Source: Chloroflexota bacterium (GTDB lineage: Bacteria > Chloroflexota > Anaerolineae > Anaerolineales > Villigracilaceae). From it: DNA of 64,000 bases. The stretch spans positions 100,371-164,370 of the forward strand of contig JAIOOU010000001.1 in assembly GCA_021414245.1 (NCBI GenBank). Reading direction: 5' to 3'. Shown piece after piece: positions 25,942-37,614 of this stretch. The notes under the pieces were generated by a model, which ran no database searches, had not been told where the DNA came from, and worked only from the letters and a program-made list of their open reading frames with translations. A program made the translations under genes and the position numbers. How positions within the stretch are numbered: the stretch's first letter is position 1; the number at the start of each line of letters is the position of its first letter.

Positions 25942-25947
25942 CATCGC

Positions 25948-26865
25948 ATGTCGACTCGTATTGTTTTCATGGGATCTCCCGATTTCGCCCTGCCGGGTCT
26001 TTCCGCCCTGGCCGCCGCGCGAACTTATCAGGTGGCGGGGGTGATCACACAGCCGGATCGTTCCTCCGGGCGTGGCCGCGAATTAAAAGCTCCGCCGGTC
26101 AAGACGCTTGCACTGGCCTTGAACATTCCGGTCATGCAGCCGGAAAAATTACGCATGCCCGGGGCCATGGAGCAATTGCGCGCCTGGCAGCCGGACCTGA
26201 TCGTGGTGGCGGCTTTTGGCCAGATCCTCAAAAAGGAAGTTTTGGAACTGCCGCGTTACGGCTGCATCAATGTTCATGCTTCCCTGTTGCCCCGCTGGCG
26301 CGGCGCGGCTCCGGTCAATGCCGCCATTCTGGCAGGGGATGAAGAAACGGGCGTGACCATCATGCAAATGGACGTCGGACTCGATACCGGCCCCATGCTG
26401 GCAAAGCGTTCCATCCGCCTCACTCCTGACGATACAACCGGTTCCGTCCTACAGAAATTATCCACGCTCGGAGCGGACCTGCTCATTGAAACCCTGCCCG
26501 ATTATTTGTCCGGTAAATTGGCGCCCCAGCCTCAACCTGGGGATGGGATAACTTATGCCCCAATGTTGAAGAAGGAGGACGGTCTTCTGGACTTTTCCCG
26601 CCCTGCTCTTGAATTGGAACGGCGTGTGCGCGCGATGAATCCCTGGCCGGGAGCATGGTTCGAGTGGGAGGGCGCGCCGTTCAAAATCCACAAGGCGCAT
26701 GTGGGACAGGGCAGGGCTGAGGCGGGGAAAAGACTCATAGAGCAGAATCAACCTGCAGTTGGAGCAGGAAGCGGGATTCTTATCCTCGATGAAGTGCAGC
26801 CGCCGGGGAAAAAGCCCATGAACGGGAAGTCGTTCCTGGCGGGCGCGAGGACTTGGGCTGAATGA
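25948..26865 (+). CDS. fmt: methionyl-tRNA formyltransferase
   Basis: Formylates initiator Met-tRNA with 10-formyl-THF. 305 residues, usual length about 315. FMGSPDFALPGL at the N-terminus, the catalytic motif HASLLPRWRGAAP with SLLP loop, and GVTIMQMDVGLDTGPML are all present, followed by the C-terminal OB-like domain. Monocistronic as far as can be seen. Confidence 0.96.
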   Translation: MSTRIVFMGSPDFALPGLSALAAARTYQVAGVITQPDRSSGRGRELKAPPVKTLALALNIPVMQPEKLRMPGAMEQLRAWQPDLIVVAAFGQILKKEVLELPRYGCINVHASLLPRWRGAAPVNAAILAGDEETGVTIMQMDVGLDTGPMLAKRSIRLTPDDTTGSVLQKLSTLGADLLIETLPDYLSGKLAPQPQPGDGITYAPMLKKEDGLLDFSRPALELERRVRAMNPWPGAWFEWEGAPFKIHKAHVGQGRAEAGKRLIEQNQPAVGAGSGILILDEVQPPGKKPMNGKSFLAGARTWAE

Positions 26866-26945
26866 CCATCTAAATAATGACGAAAGCAACGTTACATATT
26901 CGTGGTGGGGTATATGATTAATATGATGTTGAATAAGGAGAATAG

Positions 26946-29141
<2,196 letters not shown>

Positions 29142-29262
29142 TCGTATGTAGGTGCGGGTGATTATGCCAGCCCGGCACGCCGTTCCGCTTGATGAACGAC
29201 AACCAAGAGGATTAACCGAAAAACGGTTGCATAAAATTACGAGCGTATAGCCAGATTGATTT

Positions 29263-29299
29263 TCAGGGTTGTGTTGAAGATGCACAACCCTGATTTTTA
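29263..29299 (+). terminator. terminator after katG
   Basis: 11-bp stem tcagggttgtg / cacaaccctga followed by ttttta. Located 122 bp beyond the katG stop. Confidence 0.85.
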
Positions 29300-29390
29300 T
29301 TGGACCCTTTCAGCGAGGTTGATGTTGATTATTCAGGATCAACTTTCGGCGCTGGGGGAGGCAGGTGTCTTATCTGAAGATGAGATCAGG

Positions 29391-29419
29391 TTGAATAAGT
29401 GGTGATGAAGGGATATAAT
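29391..29419 (+). promoter_or_regulatory. promoter of the rubrerythrin gene
   Basis: TTGAAT, 17-bp spacer, TATAAT; 40 bp before the ATG at 29460, which has aaaggag. Confidence 0.8.
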
Positions 29420-29459
29420 GATTGTGAATAATTACTCAATGTGTCTATAAAGGAGTCAT

Positions 29460-29972
29460 ATGTCTACTTTAATTACAACCACTACAATTGAAAACCTAAA
29501 GGAAGCATTCGCAGGGGAAAGCCAGGCGAACCAGAAGTATCGTGCATTTGCAAAGAAAGCTGAGAGAGAGGGATTTCCGAATGTGGCACGTTTGTTCCGC
29601 ACAGCCGCGGAAGCGGAGCGCATCCACGCGGAGGGACATTTGGGGGCACTGGATGGGATCGCTTCGACTGCTGATAATTTGCAGGCTGCCATTGACGGCG
29701 AAACCTATGAGTCCAATGTGATGTACCCGCCGATGTTCGAGCAGGCCAAGGCTGAAGATCATAAAGCCAAGCGCATGTTCGGGTATGCGTTGGATGCAGA
29801 AGCGGTGCATGCCAAATTATATGCAATGGCGCTGGGAGCCGTGAAGCAGGGCAGGGATCTGACTGAAGTTGAGTTTTACCTTTGCCCGGTGTGCGGCAAC
29901 ATCGAAATTGGAAAGCCAACCGAGGCTTGCAAAGTCTGCGGCGCTAAAGCAGATAAGTTCATGTTGGTGTAA
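29460..29972 (+). CDS. rubrerythrin
   Basis: 170 residues. Ferritin-like di-iron domain (AFAGESQANQKYRAFAKKAEREG, ExxH in AEAERIHAEGH and DAEAVHAKLY) and a C-terminal rubredoxin domain with FYLCPVCGN and CKVCGAK. It reduces hydrogen peroxide using rubredoxin or NADH-derived electrons in anaerobes and microaerophiles. Own promoter and terminator. Its place beside katG supports oxidative-stress defence. Confidence 0.95.
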   Translation: MSTLITTTTIENLKEAFAGESQANQKYRAFAKKAEREGFPNVARLFRTAAEAERIHAEGHLGALDGIASTADNLQAAIDGETYESNVMYPPMFEQAKAEDHKAKRMFGYALDAEAVHAKLYAMALGAVKQGRDLTEVEFYLCPVCGNIEIGKPTEACKVCGAKADKFMLV

Positions 29973-29994
29973 GGTATCCGGATTGTTGAATTGA

Positions 29995-30024
29995 GAAGTC
30001 CCCGTCACCGACGGGGACTTCTTT
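29995..30024. terminator. bidirectional terminator
   Basis: 11-bp stem gaagtccccgt / acggggacttc with a 5-nt loop and T-rich side. Separates rubrerythrin from the convergent arsenic operon. Confidence 0.88.
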
Positions 30025-30036
30025 GTTTTGGGAATA

Positions 30037-31122
30037 TCAGGCAGTTGCGTTCACAGGTTGATGGAAATATCTTTTCTGAAAGAAAAACGCCACATTGACC
30101 AGCCCGATCATGACCGGCACTTCGATGAGTGGACCAATGACCGCCGCAAATGCAGCTCCGCTGTTGATGCCAAAGACCGCCACCGCCACCGCAATTGCAA
30201 GTTCAAAATTATTGCTGGCAGCGGTGAAGGAAAGCGTGGTCGTCTTGGAATAATCTGCGCCAACTTTTTTACCCATCCAGAAAGAAACCAGGAACATTAC
30301 AACGAAATAGATCAGAAGTGGAATGGCGATTCGCACCACGTCCAGCGGCAACTCCACGATCACATCTCCTTTGAGTGAAAACATGACTATGATGGTGAAG
30401 AGTAGGGCAATCAGAGTCATTGGGCTGATCTTCGGCACAAAAATTTTGTGGTACCAGTCCTTGCCTTTTGCGCGGACCAGGAAGAAACGTGTAAGGAAGC
30501 CTGCAATGAAGGGAATGCCCAAATAGATGAAAACACTCTTTGCAATTTCACCGATGGTGATATGAACAATATTGCCGGTCATGCCAAACCATGTCGGCAG
30601 GACAGTGATGAACAGGTAGGCGTATACGCTGTAGAACAAGACCTGAAAGATGCTGTTGAATGCGACCAACCCAGCGGCGTATTCGCTATCGCCTTTGGCC
30701 AGTTCATTCCACACGATGACCATGGCGATGCAGCGCGCCAGGCCGATAAGAATCAATCCCGTCATGTATTCGGGGTAGCCGCGCAAGAAAATGATCGCCA
30801 ACACGAACATCAAAATGGGACCAATCACCCAGTTTTGAATGAGCGAGAGGCCGAGAATTTTCCAATTGCGAAACACATCCCCCAGTTCGTCATAGTGGAC
30901 TTTTGCCAGCGGTGGGTACATCATCAGGATCAGACCAATCGCAATTGGGATGTTGGTTGTGCCAACGGATACCGCAGTATTGAAATCAGCGACGGCTTTG
31001 GGGAAAAGAAAGCCGATGCCTACGCCAACTGCCATCGCAAGGAAAATCCACAAGGTCAGATAACGGTCGAGGGTGGAAAGTTTGTTGGTAGTGCTCGTTT
31101 CTTTGGCCATTGGAGCCTCCAT
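30037..31122 (-). CDS. acr3: arsenite efflux transporter, ACR3 type
   Basis: 361 residues with ten hydrophobic segments. It pumps arsenite out after arsenate reduction. [22 protein letters not shown] contains the conserved Cys in the fourth helix and is an ACR3 hallmark; [23 protein letters not shown] is the conserved C-terminal helix. Its start lies 1 nt after the arsC stop, so both are co-translated. Last gene of the leftward ars operon. Confidence 0.96.
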   Translation of the reverse strand: MEAPMAKETSTTNKLSTLDRYLTLWIFLAMAVGVGIGFLFPKAVADFNTAVSVGTTNIPIAIGLILMMYPPLAKVHYDELGDVFRNWKILGLSLIQNWVIGPILMFVLAIIFLRGYPEYMTGLILIGLARCIAMVIVWNELAKGDSEYAAGLVAFNSIFQVLFYSVYAYLFITVLPTWFGMTGNIVHITIGEIAKSVFIYLGIPFIAGFLTRFFLVRAKGKDWYHKIFVPKISPMTLIALLFTIIVMFSLKGDVIVELPLDVVRIAIPLLIYFVVMFLVSFWMGKKVGADYSKTTTLSFTAASNNFELAIAVAVAVFGINSGAAFAAVIGPLIEVPVMIGLVNVAFFFQKRYFHQPVNATA

Positions 31123-31123
31123 G

Positions 31124-31537
31124 TCAAGAATTTGCCTTGAGTAATTGGATCATTTCTTTTTCAATGTCATCGCGCACGGAGCGAAAAACATTCATGGTCT
31201 CTTCATCTGTGCCCTCGGCTTTTGCAGGATCGGGGAAACTATGATGTGTGCGCTTTCCTTTTCCAAGCCAGATGGGACATTCCTCTGCCGCCGAATCGCA
31301 GACCGTGACGACGAGATCGAAATCCACGTTTCGGAATTCGTCCGCCCGCTTCGAACTACCCGTGTGCTGGATCCCAATTTCTGACAGCGCTTCCAGCGCC
31401 TTGGGGTGGACAAAGCCCGCGGGCTTTGTCCCCGCGCTAAAGGCTTGCCACGAATCTCCCAACCGCGCGTTGGTGATCGCCTCCGCCATTTGTGAACGGC
31501 AGGAATTGCCTGTACACAAAAATAAAACTTTTTTCAT
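31124..31537 (-). CDS. arsC: arsenate reductase, thioredoxin-coupled type
   Basis: 137 residues, low-molecular-weight phosphatase fold. Cys8 in CTGNSCRS is the nucleophile (Cx5R with Arg14); Cys80 and Cys87 in [13 protein letters not shown] complete the disulfide relay, matching Cys10-Cys82-Cys89 of the Bacillus enzyme. It turns arsenate into arsenite for ACR3. The KPAGF part of the gene includes a 24-bp perfect palindrome. Confidence 0.95.
   Translation of the reverse strand: MKKVLFLCTGNSCRSQMAEAITNARLGDSWQAFSAGTKPAGFVHPKALEALSEIGIQHTGSSKRADEFRNVDFDLVVTVCDSAAEECPIWLGKGKRTHHSFPDPAKAEGTDEETMNVFRSVRDDIEKEMIQLLKANS
31408..31431. repeat. 24-bp perfect palindrome inside arsC
   Basis: ggacaaagcccg / cgggctttgtcc, extended by g/c pairs outside a mismatch. 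Encodes part of the conserved [11 protein letters not shown] loop in arsC. The sequence type (caaagcccgcgggctttg flanked by ccccgcgct) resembles REP-like palindromes. Confidence 0.6.
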
Positions 31538-31603
31538 GGTTGTCTCCTCACTCGTGGTTTTACCATGAGCAGGGAAAGTGCAAAGTTATCGTCTTGTTAA
31601 CAC

Positions 31604-31855
31604 TTATGCGGTTTCCAGCGCGTTCGCCAGCCACGTTGTCACTTCGGCTGGGGTGGGGATGCGTCCCGTGGCAACCACTTTCTCGTTGATCACCAGCCCG
31701 GGTGTAGACATGATCTTGTACTTCATAATCTCCGGGTATTCTGTCACTTTGATGACCTCTGCCTGCAAAGCCTGATCCTCCACAACTTTTCGCACGATCT
31801 GTTCCACACGTTTGCAGTTGGCACAACCCGAACCCAATACTTTGATAGTTAACAT
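31604..31855 (-). CDS. small thioredoxin-family redox protein
   Basis: 83 residues; start MLTIKVLGSG at 31855 with aggag upstream. CANC motif (Cys11, Cys14) and MSTPGLVINEKVV with the cis-Pro. Belongs to the redox-active disulfide protein 2 / Thioredoxin_3 group that accompanies DUF318 permeases. Lies between the permease and arsC; could serve as electron donor or metal-binding partner. Confidence 0.9.
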   Translation of the reverse strand: MLTIKVLGSGCANCKRVEQIVRKVVEDQALQAEVIKVTEYPEIMKYKIMSTPGLVINEKVVATGRIPTPAEVTTWLANALETA

Positions 31856-31866
31856 ATTTTCTCCTA

Positions 31867-32916
31867 TTACAAAATCATATTGAAAAGATAACCGGTGAAA
31901 ATGATCGCGATGGCAATCACGCCCATGAATACTGCAATCAATTGCGGCTTGAGCACACGGCGCAGAATGATCGTTTCCGGCAGGCTCAGCCCAACAACGG
32001 CCATCATGAAAGCCAGCACCGTTCCAAGGGATGCGCCTTTTTCCATTAATGCACTGACAATTGGAATTACACCTGCTGCATTCGAATAAAGCGGGATGCC
32101 CAGCAGAACTGCCGCAGGGACCGACCACCAGGCCTGCTTGCCCATAATACTGACCAATGCACTCTCGGGCACATACCCATGTATGCCTGCCCCGACAGCA
32201 ATGCCGACAACCACATATAACCACACCTTGCCAACGATCTCTTTGACGGAATCCCAAGCGCGTTCGATGCGATCATTCCATGTCAGTTTTTCATCGAGAG
32301 CTTGTCCTGCTTCACTTTTGATCTGCCAGACAAAATCCTCTACATAGCGCTCCATCTTAAGCCTGCCAATCACGATGCCTGCCAAAATAGCGATGGCCAG
32401 CCCGGACACGATATAAAGCGTGGCAACCTTCCAGCCGAATAAACCGAAGAGCATGATGACGGCCACCTCATTAATGGTTGGCGCGGCGATGAGAAAGGAG
32501 AAGGTCACACCCAACGGGATGCCTGATTCAACAAAACCAATAAAAAGCGGTACGGCAGAGCAGGAACAAAACGGCGTGACAATGCCGAGCAATGCCGCAA
32601 AGACGTTGCCCACACCCTCGCGTTTTCCTCCAAGCATGGCGCGGGTTCGCTCGGGGCTGAAGAAGGTGCGAATGATCGAGATGGCAAAAACCATACCCGA
32701 AAGCAAAAGCAGAATTTTCGGAACATCATAAAGGAAGAAGGCCAGGGATTCACCGAAGCGCGAATCTTTGGCAAAACCAAAAGCTGTGTATGAAATCCAA
32801 TCTGCAAGAGGTTGGATGATGTTGTATGCAGCCAGCCAAACGACAGTGGCAAAGAATACATAAACAGGGAGTTGTTTGTTGGAATGAACGGGAGAGGGTG
32901 TGGAAAGAGTTGTCAT
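31867..32916 (-). CDS. permease of DUF318 / ArsP-like family
   Basis: 349 residues with about ten membrane segments. Conserved TPFCSCSAVPLFIGF (Cys pair), GVTFSFLIAAPTINEVAVIM and LGIPLYSNAAGVIPI. ArsP exports trivalent organoarsenicals; other family members move other metals or arsenic species. The exact substrate cannot be read from sequence. It is 7 nt from arsR and 11 nt from the thioredoxin gene, thus in one operon. Confidence 0.9.
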   Translation of the reverse strand: MTTLSTPSPVHSNKQLPVYVFFATVVWLAAYNIIQPLADWISYTAFGFAKDSRFGESLAFFLYDVPKILLLLSGMVFAISIIRTFFSPERTRAMLGGKREGVGNVFAALLGIVTPFCSCSAVPLFIGFVESGIPLGVTFSFLIAAPTINEVAVIMLFGLFGWKVATLYIVSGLAIAILAGIVIGRLKMERYVEDFVWQIKSEAGQALDEKLTWNDRIERAWDSVKEIVGKVWLYVVVGIAVGAGIHGYVPESALVSIMGKQAWWSVPAAVLLGIPLYSNAAGVIPIVSALMEKGASLGTVLAFMMAVVGLSLPETIILRRVLKPQLIAVFMGVIAIAIIFTGYLFNMIL

Positions 32917-32923
32917 GAATTCC

Positions 32924-33313
32924 TCATAAACTATTGGCCGGGATCAGCGCAGGTGTACATTGTGGACATTCACATGATGGATTGACCTGAGTATTGATGA
33001 GAGTGGAAATTGATTCAGCGGAGATTCCGCTTAGGGTTGCCGCAGCAGTGACCAGGTCCAGAAAAGAGGCGTTTGCGAGTCGATAATAGATGTAACGACC
33101 TGCACGTCGATCCTGGAGAATATCCGCTTTACGGAGCGCCATTAAGTGCTGGGAGATATAGGCCTGCCGCCAGCCAAGCGATGCCTCGAGATGACAGACG
33201 CAAGCTTCGCCTGTGCCGATGGCCAGCAGGATGGCAACGCGTTGAGGCGAAGCGATGGCTTCGAGCGGCACGGCGATTTGTTCGGAAAGTTGAGAGATGG
33301 ACTGTTTCTTCAT
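32924..33313 (-). CDS. arsR: ArsR/SmtB family repressor
   Basis: 129 residues, winged helix (AYISQHLMALRKADILQDRRAGRYIYYRL). Metalloid site: Cys38 and Cys40 (ACVCHLE) in the position of the ELCVCDL motif. A second Cys cluster, Cys114, Cys116 and Cys119 (CECPQC), lies near the C-terminus, as in type-2 sites. First gene of the leftward ars operon and probably its autorepressor. Confidence 0.93.
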   Translation of the reverse strand: MKKQSISQLSEQIAVPLEAIASPQRVAILLAIGTGEACVCHLEASLGWRQAYISQHLMALRKADILQDRRAGRYIYYRLANASFLDLVTAAATLSGISAESISTLINTQVNPSCECPQCTPALIPANSL

Positions 33314-33340
33314 ATTCGGATTCCTGAATGTATTCTAGCA

Positions 33341-33360
33341 TATATTCGAATTTATGAATG
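33341..33360. promoter_or_regulatory. possible ArsR operator
   Basis: Just upstream of arsR: near-palindromes attcgaat and tatattcgaatttatgaatg, with related ttcctgaatgtattc 20 bp left. AT-rich dyads of this kind bind ArsR proteins; not matched to a defined site. Confidence 0.4.
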
Positions 33361-33428
33361 TAACGATTGTCACGGGTTTGGCCGCCGATTCTCCCTTTTG
33401 TTTTACAATTAAACCAAGGATGGCCGCC

Positions 33429-34910
33429 ATGACGAAATATGTTGCCGCAATCGATCAGGGAACAACCAGCACCCGTTTCATCCTCTTTGATCATGGAGGA
33501 AATGTCGTATCCGTTGATCAAAGGGAACATCAACAGATCTACCCAAAGCCAGGCTGGGTGGAACATGATGCTTTGGAGGTCTGGGAAAATACAGAACAGG
33601 TCATGCGGGGGGCATTGAAGAAGGCGAAATGCTCTGCGGCTGATATTGCAGCAATTGGTGTAACCAATCAACGCGAAACGACTCTTGTATGGGACAAACA
33701 AACCGGAATGCCGATTTACAACGCGATTGTCTGGCAGGATACTCGCACGGATGGAATCTGCAATCAGCTGGCCAATAATGGGGGGCAGGATCGTCTGCGC
33801 TCGAAGACCGGTCTGCCGCTGGCTACCTATTTCTCCGGCCCCAAAATAAAATGGATCCTGGATCATGTGGAAGGTGCCCGTTCGAAAGCGGAAAAAGGGG
33901 AGTTGTTGTTTGGAAATATGGATACCTGGATCATCTGGAATTTGACAGGCAGACATGTCACCGATGTGACCAATGCCTCGCGGACTCTCTTGATGGATCT
34001 GAACACCCTGAATTGGGATGATGAGCTTTTAAACCTGCTCGATGTTCCGCGTGCCATTCTGCCGGAGATCCGCTCCTCTTCCGAAGAGTATGGCAGGGCG
34101 AAATCCATATTGGAAGGGGTGCCCGTGGCCGGTGACCTTGGCGATCAACAGGCTGCACTGTTTGGTCAGACCTGTTATAGCGCCGGGGAGGCGAAGAACA
34201 CCTATGGCACAGGCTGTTTTATGTTGATGAACATGGGTGAAATCCCCGTGCCGTCGAAGTCGGGTCTATTGACAACGCTTGGATATAAAATCGGCAGCCA
34301 AAAGGCTGTCTATGCCCTGGAAGGGTCGATTGCCATTGCGGGTGCCTTGATCCAATGGTTGCGGGACAACCTGGGAATCATTGAAAAGTCAGCGGATATC
34401 GAGCCGTTGGCACGTACCGTGGAGGACAATGGCGGCATTTATTTTGTCCCTGCCTTTAGCGGCCTGTATGCGCCGTATTGGAAGTCTGATGCGCGCGGTG
34501 TGATCGCAGGCATGACCCGTTACGTGAATAAGGGTCATATTGCAAGAGCGGCCCTGGAAGCGACCGCGTATCAAACCTGCGAGGTGTTGGATGCGATGGA
34601 ACAGGATTCAGGGGTGAAGCTGAAAACCCTGAAGGTGGATGGCGGCATGGTGTTTAACGAACTGCTCATGCAGTTCCAGGCCGATATTCTGGATGTGCCG
34701 GTTGTGCGCCCCAGAGTGGCCGAGACGACCGCCCTGGGGGCCGCCTATGCGGCTGGACTGGCAGTTGGGTTTTGGAAGGACTACGATGAATTACGCGCCA
34801 ATTGGGGCAGGGATAAGGAGTGGACTCCGAAAATGGAGTCGAAGCGCAGGGAGGGTTTATACTCAGGCTGGAAAAAGGCGGTCAAACGCACCTTCGATTG
34901 GGTGGAATAA
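33429..34910 (+). CDS. glpK: glycerol kinase
   Basis: Phosphorylates glycerol to glycerol 3-phosphate for GlpD. About 493 residues from the ATG at 33429 ([17 protein letters not shown]), 9 nt after aagga; an ATG at 33420 would add three residues. FGGY family: DQGTTSTR phosphate loop, [14 protein letters not shown], and C-terminal [15 protein letters not shown] signature. Only 75 nt separate it from glpD. Confidence 0.96.
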   Translation: MTKYVAAIDQGTTSTRFILFDHGGNVVSVDQREHQQIYPKPGWVEHDALEVWENTEQVMRGALKKAKCSAADIAAIGVTNQRETTLVWDKQTGMPIYNAIVWQDTRTDGICNQLANNGGQDRLRSKTGLPLATYFSGPKIKWILDHVEGARSKAEKGELLFGNMDTWIIWNLTGRHVTDVTNASRTLLMDLNTLNWDDELLNLLDVPRAILPEIRSSSEEYGRAKSILEGVPVAGDLGDQQAALFGQTCYSAGEAKNTYGTGCFMLMNMGEIPVPSKSGLLTTLGYKIGSQKAVYALEGSIAIAGALIQWLRDNLGIIEKSADIEPLARTVEDNGGIYFVPAFSGLYAPYWKSDARGVIAGMTRYVNKGHIARAALEATAYQTCEVLDAMEQDSGVKLKTLKVDGGMVFNELLMQFQADILDVPVVRPRVAETTALGAAYAAGLAVGFWKDYDELRANWGRDKEWTPKMESKRREGLYSGWKKAVKRTFDWVE

Positions 34911-34985
34911 ACCTTCAGTTTATCCCCGGTCGTGCATCAGGCCCTGATTGCGGGTGTCGAAATTGGATAATGGGATAGAAAATCT

Positions 34986-36677
34986 ATGAATAGAAATGAA
35001 ATACTTGCCACCTTAAAGGAAAACCCTGCGGTGTCCGTGTTGATCATCGGCGCGGGGATCAATGGCATCGGAACCTTCCGCGACCTGGCCCTGAATGGGG
35101 TGGATGTGTTAATGGTGGATCGCGGCGATTTTTGCTCCGGTGCCAGTGCGGCCTCCTCCCATATGGCGCATGGCGGCATTCGTTATCTTGAGAACGGCGA
35201 ATTTCGCCTTGTGCGCGAGGCGGTGCGCGAGCGCAACCGCCTGATCCGGAATGCGCCGCATATCGTCAAGCCGCTGCCGACGACCATTCCAATCTTCAAA
35301 TATTTTTCCGGGTTGCTGAACGCACCGCTTAAATTTTTGGGATGGCTGGACAAACCTTCCGAACGGGGATCTGTCATCATCAAGCTTGGGCTGATCATGT
35401 ATGATGCCTATACGGGAAAAAACCGCACCGTTCCAAGACATCGTTTTATCTCACGAGGCAGATCCCTCGGGCTGTGGAAACAGCTTAATCCCGAGATCGT
35501 CAACACCGCAACCTATTATGACGGCTTGATCTCCGACCCGGAAAGGCTGGCCCTGGAGCTGGTATTGGATGCCGAGGCGGAAAATACAAATGCACGGGCA
35601 TTGAACTATGTCAGCATGGTCAGCGGGCAAAAGGATGGGATCCTGTTAAGGGACGAGTTAACAGACGAAACGTACGAAGTCCGCCCGCAGCTGGTGATCA
35701 ATGCCGCCGGCCCATGGATCGATTTTGCGAATCACAACCTGGGCCTGTCAACGCGTTATGTCGGCGGCACCAAGGGCTCTCACATTGTGGTGGATAACCC
35801 CGAGCTGCGTGCGGCAATCGACGGAAACGAGTTCTTCTTCGAGAACAAGGACGGGCGCATTGTGCTGCTCTTCCCGTTATTCAACCGGGTTTTGATCGGC
35901 ACCTCCGATATCAAGATTGAAAACCCCGACGAGGCCCGCTGCACCGATGAAGAAGTTGAATATTTTATCAGCCTGGTATCGCGGGTATTCCCTTCCATCA
36001 AAGTGACTCCGGCCCAGATCGTTTTCCGCTTTACAGGTGTAAGGCCGCTTGCCAGCAGCGGCGCCAAAACAACGGGTCAATATAGCCGCGATCATCACAT
36101 TGAAGTGCTGAGCGGGGACTGGACGAATTTGAATTTTCCGATCTACTCCCTTGTCGGTGGAAAGTGGACTTCCTTCCGCGCCTTTTCCGAGGAAGTCGCA
36201 GACAAGGCATTGGCTTTTCTCGGAAGGCAGCGCCAGAAAAATACCCGCGAGCTTTCCATCGGCGGCGGACATGGCTACCCCGCCACGGACGAGGAATATG
36301 GAAGGCAAATTGAAGGCCTGGCTGCCTGGACGGGGTTGGATCAAAACCATTTGAAAACCTTGTTTGAACGTTATGGTACGCGGACCGAGGCGGTGGCAAA
36401 TTTTATCAAGCAGGCGGCGGATGAGCCGTTGAAGTCCCTGCCCGAATATACGAGGCGTGAGATCCGGTTTCTGGTGCAGAATGAAAAAGTTCAGCGTTTG
36501 GATGACCTGCTCCTGCGCCGGACCATGCTGGCCATGCTTGGATACTTAACCCGGCCGCAGCTTGAGGAATTGGCGCAAGTCATCGGAGAGTCCCTGGGCT
36601 GGGATGCAGAGCGGAAAAATGCCGAGGTGGCGCGCACGGTTCGTTTGCTGGCGGACAGGCATGGGGTCCAATTTTGA
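34986..36677 (+). CDS. glpD: glycerol-3-phosphate dehydrogenase, FAD-dependent
   Basis: 563 residues, membrane-associated flavoenzyme that passes electrons to quinone. Rossmann motif VLIIGAGINGIGTFRDL (residues 17-33) binds FAD; SHMAHGGIRYLENGEFRLVREA and GGKWTSFRAF follow the DAO fold. The C-terminal region (DAO_C) is complete. Works with glpK in glycerol use. Confidence 0.95.
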   Translation: MNRNEILATLKENPAVSVLIIGAGINGIGTFRDLALNGVDVLMVDRGDFCSGASAASSHMAHGGIRYLENGEFRLVREAVRERNRLIRNAPHIVKPLPTTIPIFKYFSGLLNAPLKFLGWLDKPSERGSVIIKLGLIMYDAYTGKNRTVPRHRFISRGRSLGLWKQLNPEIVNTATYYDGLISDPERLALELVLDAEAENTNARALNYVSMVSGQKDGILLRDELTDETYEVRPQLVINAAGPWIDFANHNLGLSTRYVGGTKGSHIVVDNPELRAAIDGNEFFFENKDGRIVLLFPLFNRVLIGTSDIKIENPDEARCTDEEVEYFISLVSRVFPSIKVTPAQIVFRFTGVRPLASSGAKTTGQYSRDHHIEVLSGDWTNLNFPIYSLVGGKWTSFRAFSEEVADKALAFLGRQRQKNTRELSIGGGHGYPATDEEYGRQIEGLAAWTGLDQNHLKTLFERYGTRTEAVANFIKQAADEPLKSLPEYTRREIRFLVQNEKVQRLDDLLLRRTMLAMLGYLTRPQLEELAQVIGESLGWDAERKNAEVARTVRLLADRHGVQF

Positions 36678-36687
36678 ACCGCTTGGG

Positions 36688-36693
36688 TATAAT
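36688..36693 (+). promoter_or_regulatory. -10 box of a likely leaderless glycosyltransferase gene
   Basis: gggTATAAT just after glpD, 9 nt before the ATG at 36703; no ribosome site. Confidence 0.6.
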
Positions 36694-36702
36694 AGTGTGT
36701 CT

Positions 36703-37614
36703 ATGAATTTATCCGTCGTCGTTCCGGTCTATCGCGGTGAAACCTACATCCAACCCCTGGTCGAACGACTGGTCGGGGTGCTGCCAAAGATTTCCAAAAA
36801 ATACGAGATCATTCTGGTCAATGACGGCAGTCCGGATGGGAGCTGGGCAGTCATTGCGCAAATGGCCAATAAATACAGGCAAGTCAGGGGAATCAGCCTG
36901 ATGCGTAATTATGGCCAGCATAATGCGACCCTGTGCGGGATACGTTCGGCGCAATATGAATTGATCGTCACCATGGACCAGGATCTCCAGCATCCGCCGG
37001 AGGAAATACCGCATTTGCTGGCCAGGCTTGAAGAGGGGTTTGACGTGGTCTATGGTGCTCCGAAGAAACTACCCCAGGGTTTTTGGAGGAATATATTGAC
37101 GGCCAACATGAAACGTTTGCTGGCGAATGTAATGGGCGTGCCCTCTGTCCAGAACATCTCCGCGTTTCGTTTGTTTCGGACGCATCTTCGCTCCGCTTTT
37201 GAGAATTTTCAAAGCCCGACCCTGACCATTGACGTTTTGCTTTCCTGGGGCACTTCCCGGTTCACCTCTGTACGGGTGAATATCGCACCCGCCGAGGGAT
37301 CGAATTACAAATTTCCGGCTTTGGTTAAAGCTGCCGTGTTAATATTGACCGGTTACAGCACCACCCCTTTGCGGATGGCAAGCTGGCTCGGGTTCTTCAT
37401 GACCCTCTTTGGCGTTGTGGTATTTTTGTATGTTCTTGTTACATATTTTATAGCCGGAAGCCTGCCTGGATTTCCCTTCCTGGCATCCATTATTGCGCTC
37501 TTCGGCGGCGCACAATTATTTTCCCTTGGGATCTTTGGCGAATATCTGGCGCGCATATTCGATCGCAGCATGGACCGGCCTTCCTATGTGATCCATGAAG
37601 CCGTTGGCAAATGA
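36703..37614 (+). CDS. family 2 glycosyltransferase with C-terminal membrane anchor
   Basis: 303 residues; start MNLSVVVPVYRGE at 36703. GT-A domain with DGSPDGSW and MDQDLQHPPEEIPH (DxD-like metal site), then two membrane helices at the C-terminus (WLGFFMTLFGVVVFLYVLV and ASIIALFGGAQLFSLGIF). This is the DPM1/GtrB/ArnC architecture that loads a sugar on undecaprenyl phosphate. Overlaps the next gene by 4 nt (ATGA), so translated together. Confidence 0.9.
   Translation: MNLSVVVPVYRGETYIQPLVERLVGVLPKISKKYEIILVNDGSPDGSWAVIAQMANKYRQVRGISLMRNYGQHNATLCGIRSAQYELIVTMDQDLQHPPEEIPHLLARLEEGFDVVYGAPKKLPQGFWRNILTANMKRLLANVMGVPSVQNISAFRLFRTHLRSAFENFQSPTLTIDVLLSWGTSRFTSVRVNIAPAEGSNYKFPALVKAAVLILTGYSTTPLRMASWLGFFMTLFGVVVFLYVLVTYFIAGSLPGFPFLASIIALFGGAQLFSLGIFGEYLARIFDRSMDRPSYVIHEAVGK

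Larger units (their letters stand above)
29142..29459. other. 318-bp intergenic region between katG and rubrerythrin
   Basis: Holds a terminator (29263-29299) and a consensus promoter (29391-29419), both listed. In between, a 28-codon open frame at about 29319-29404 (reading IIQDQLSALGEAGVLSEDEI) may be the remnant of a lost gene; too short to call. Confidence 0.6.

Noticed and set aside
29319..29404. 28-codon frame between katG and rubrerythrin
   Set aside because: Looks protein-like, but is too short and overlaps the rubrerythrin promoter; possibly a gene remnant.
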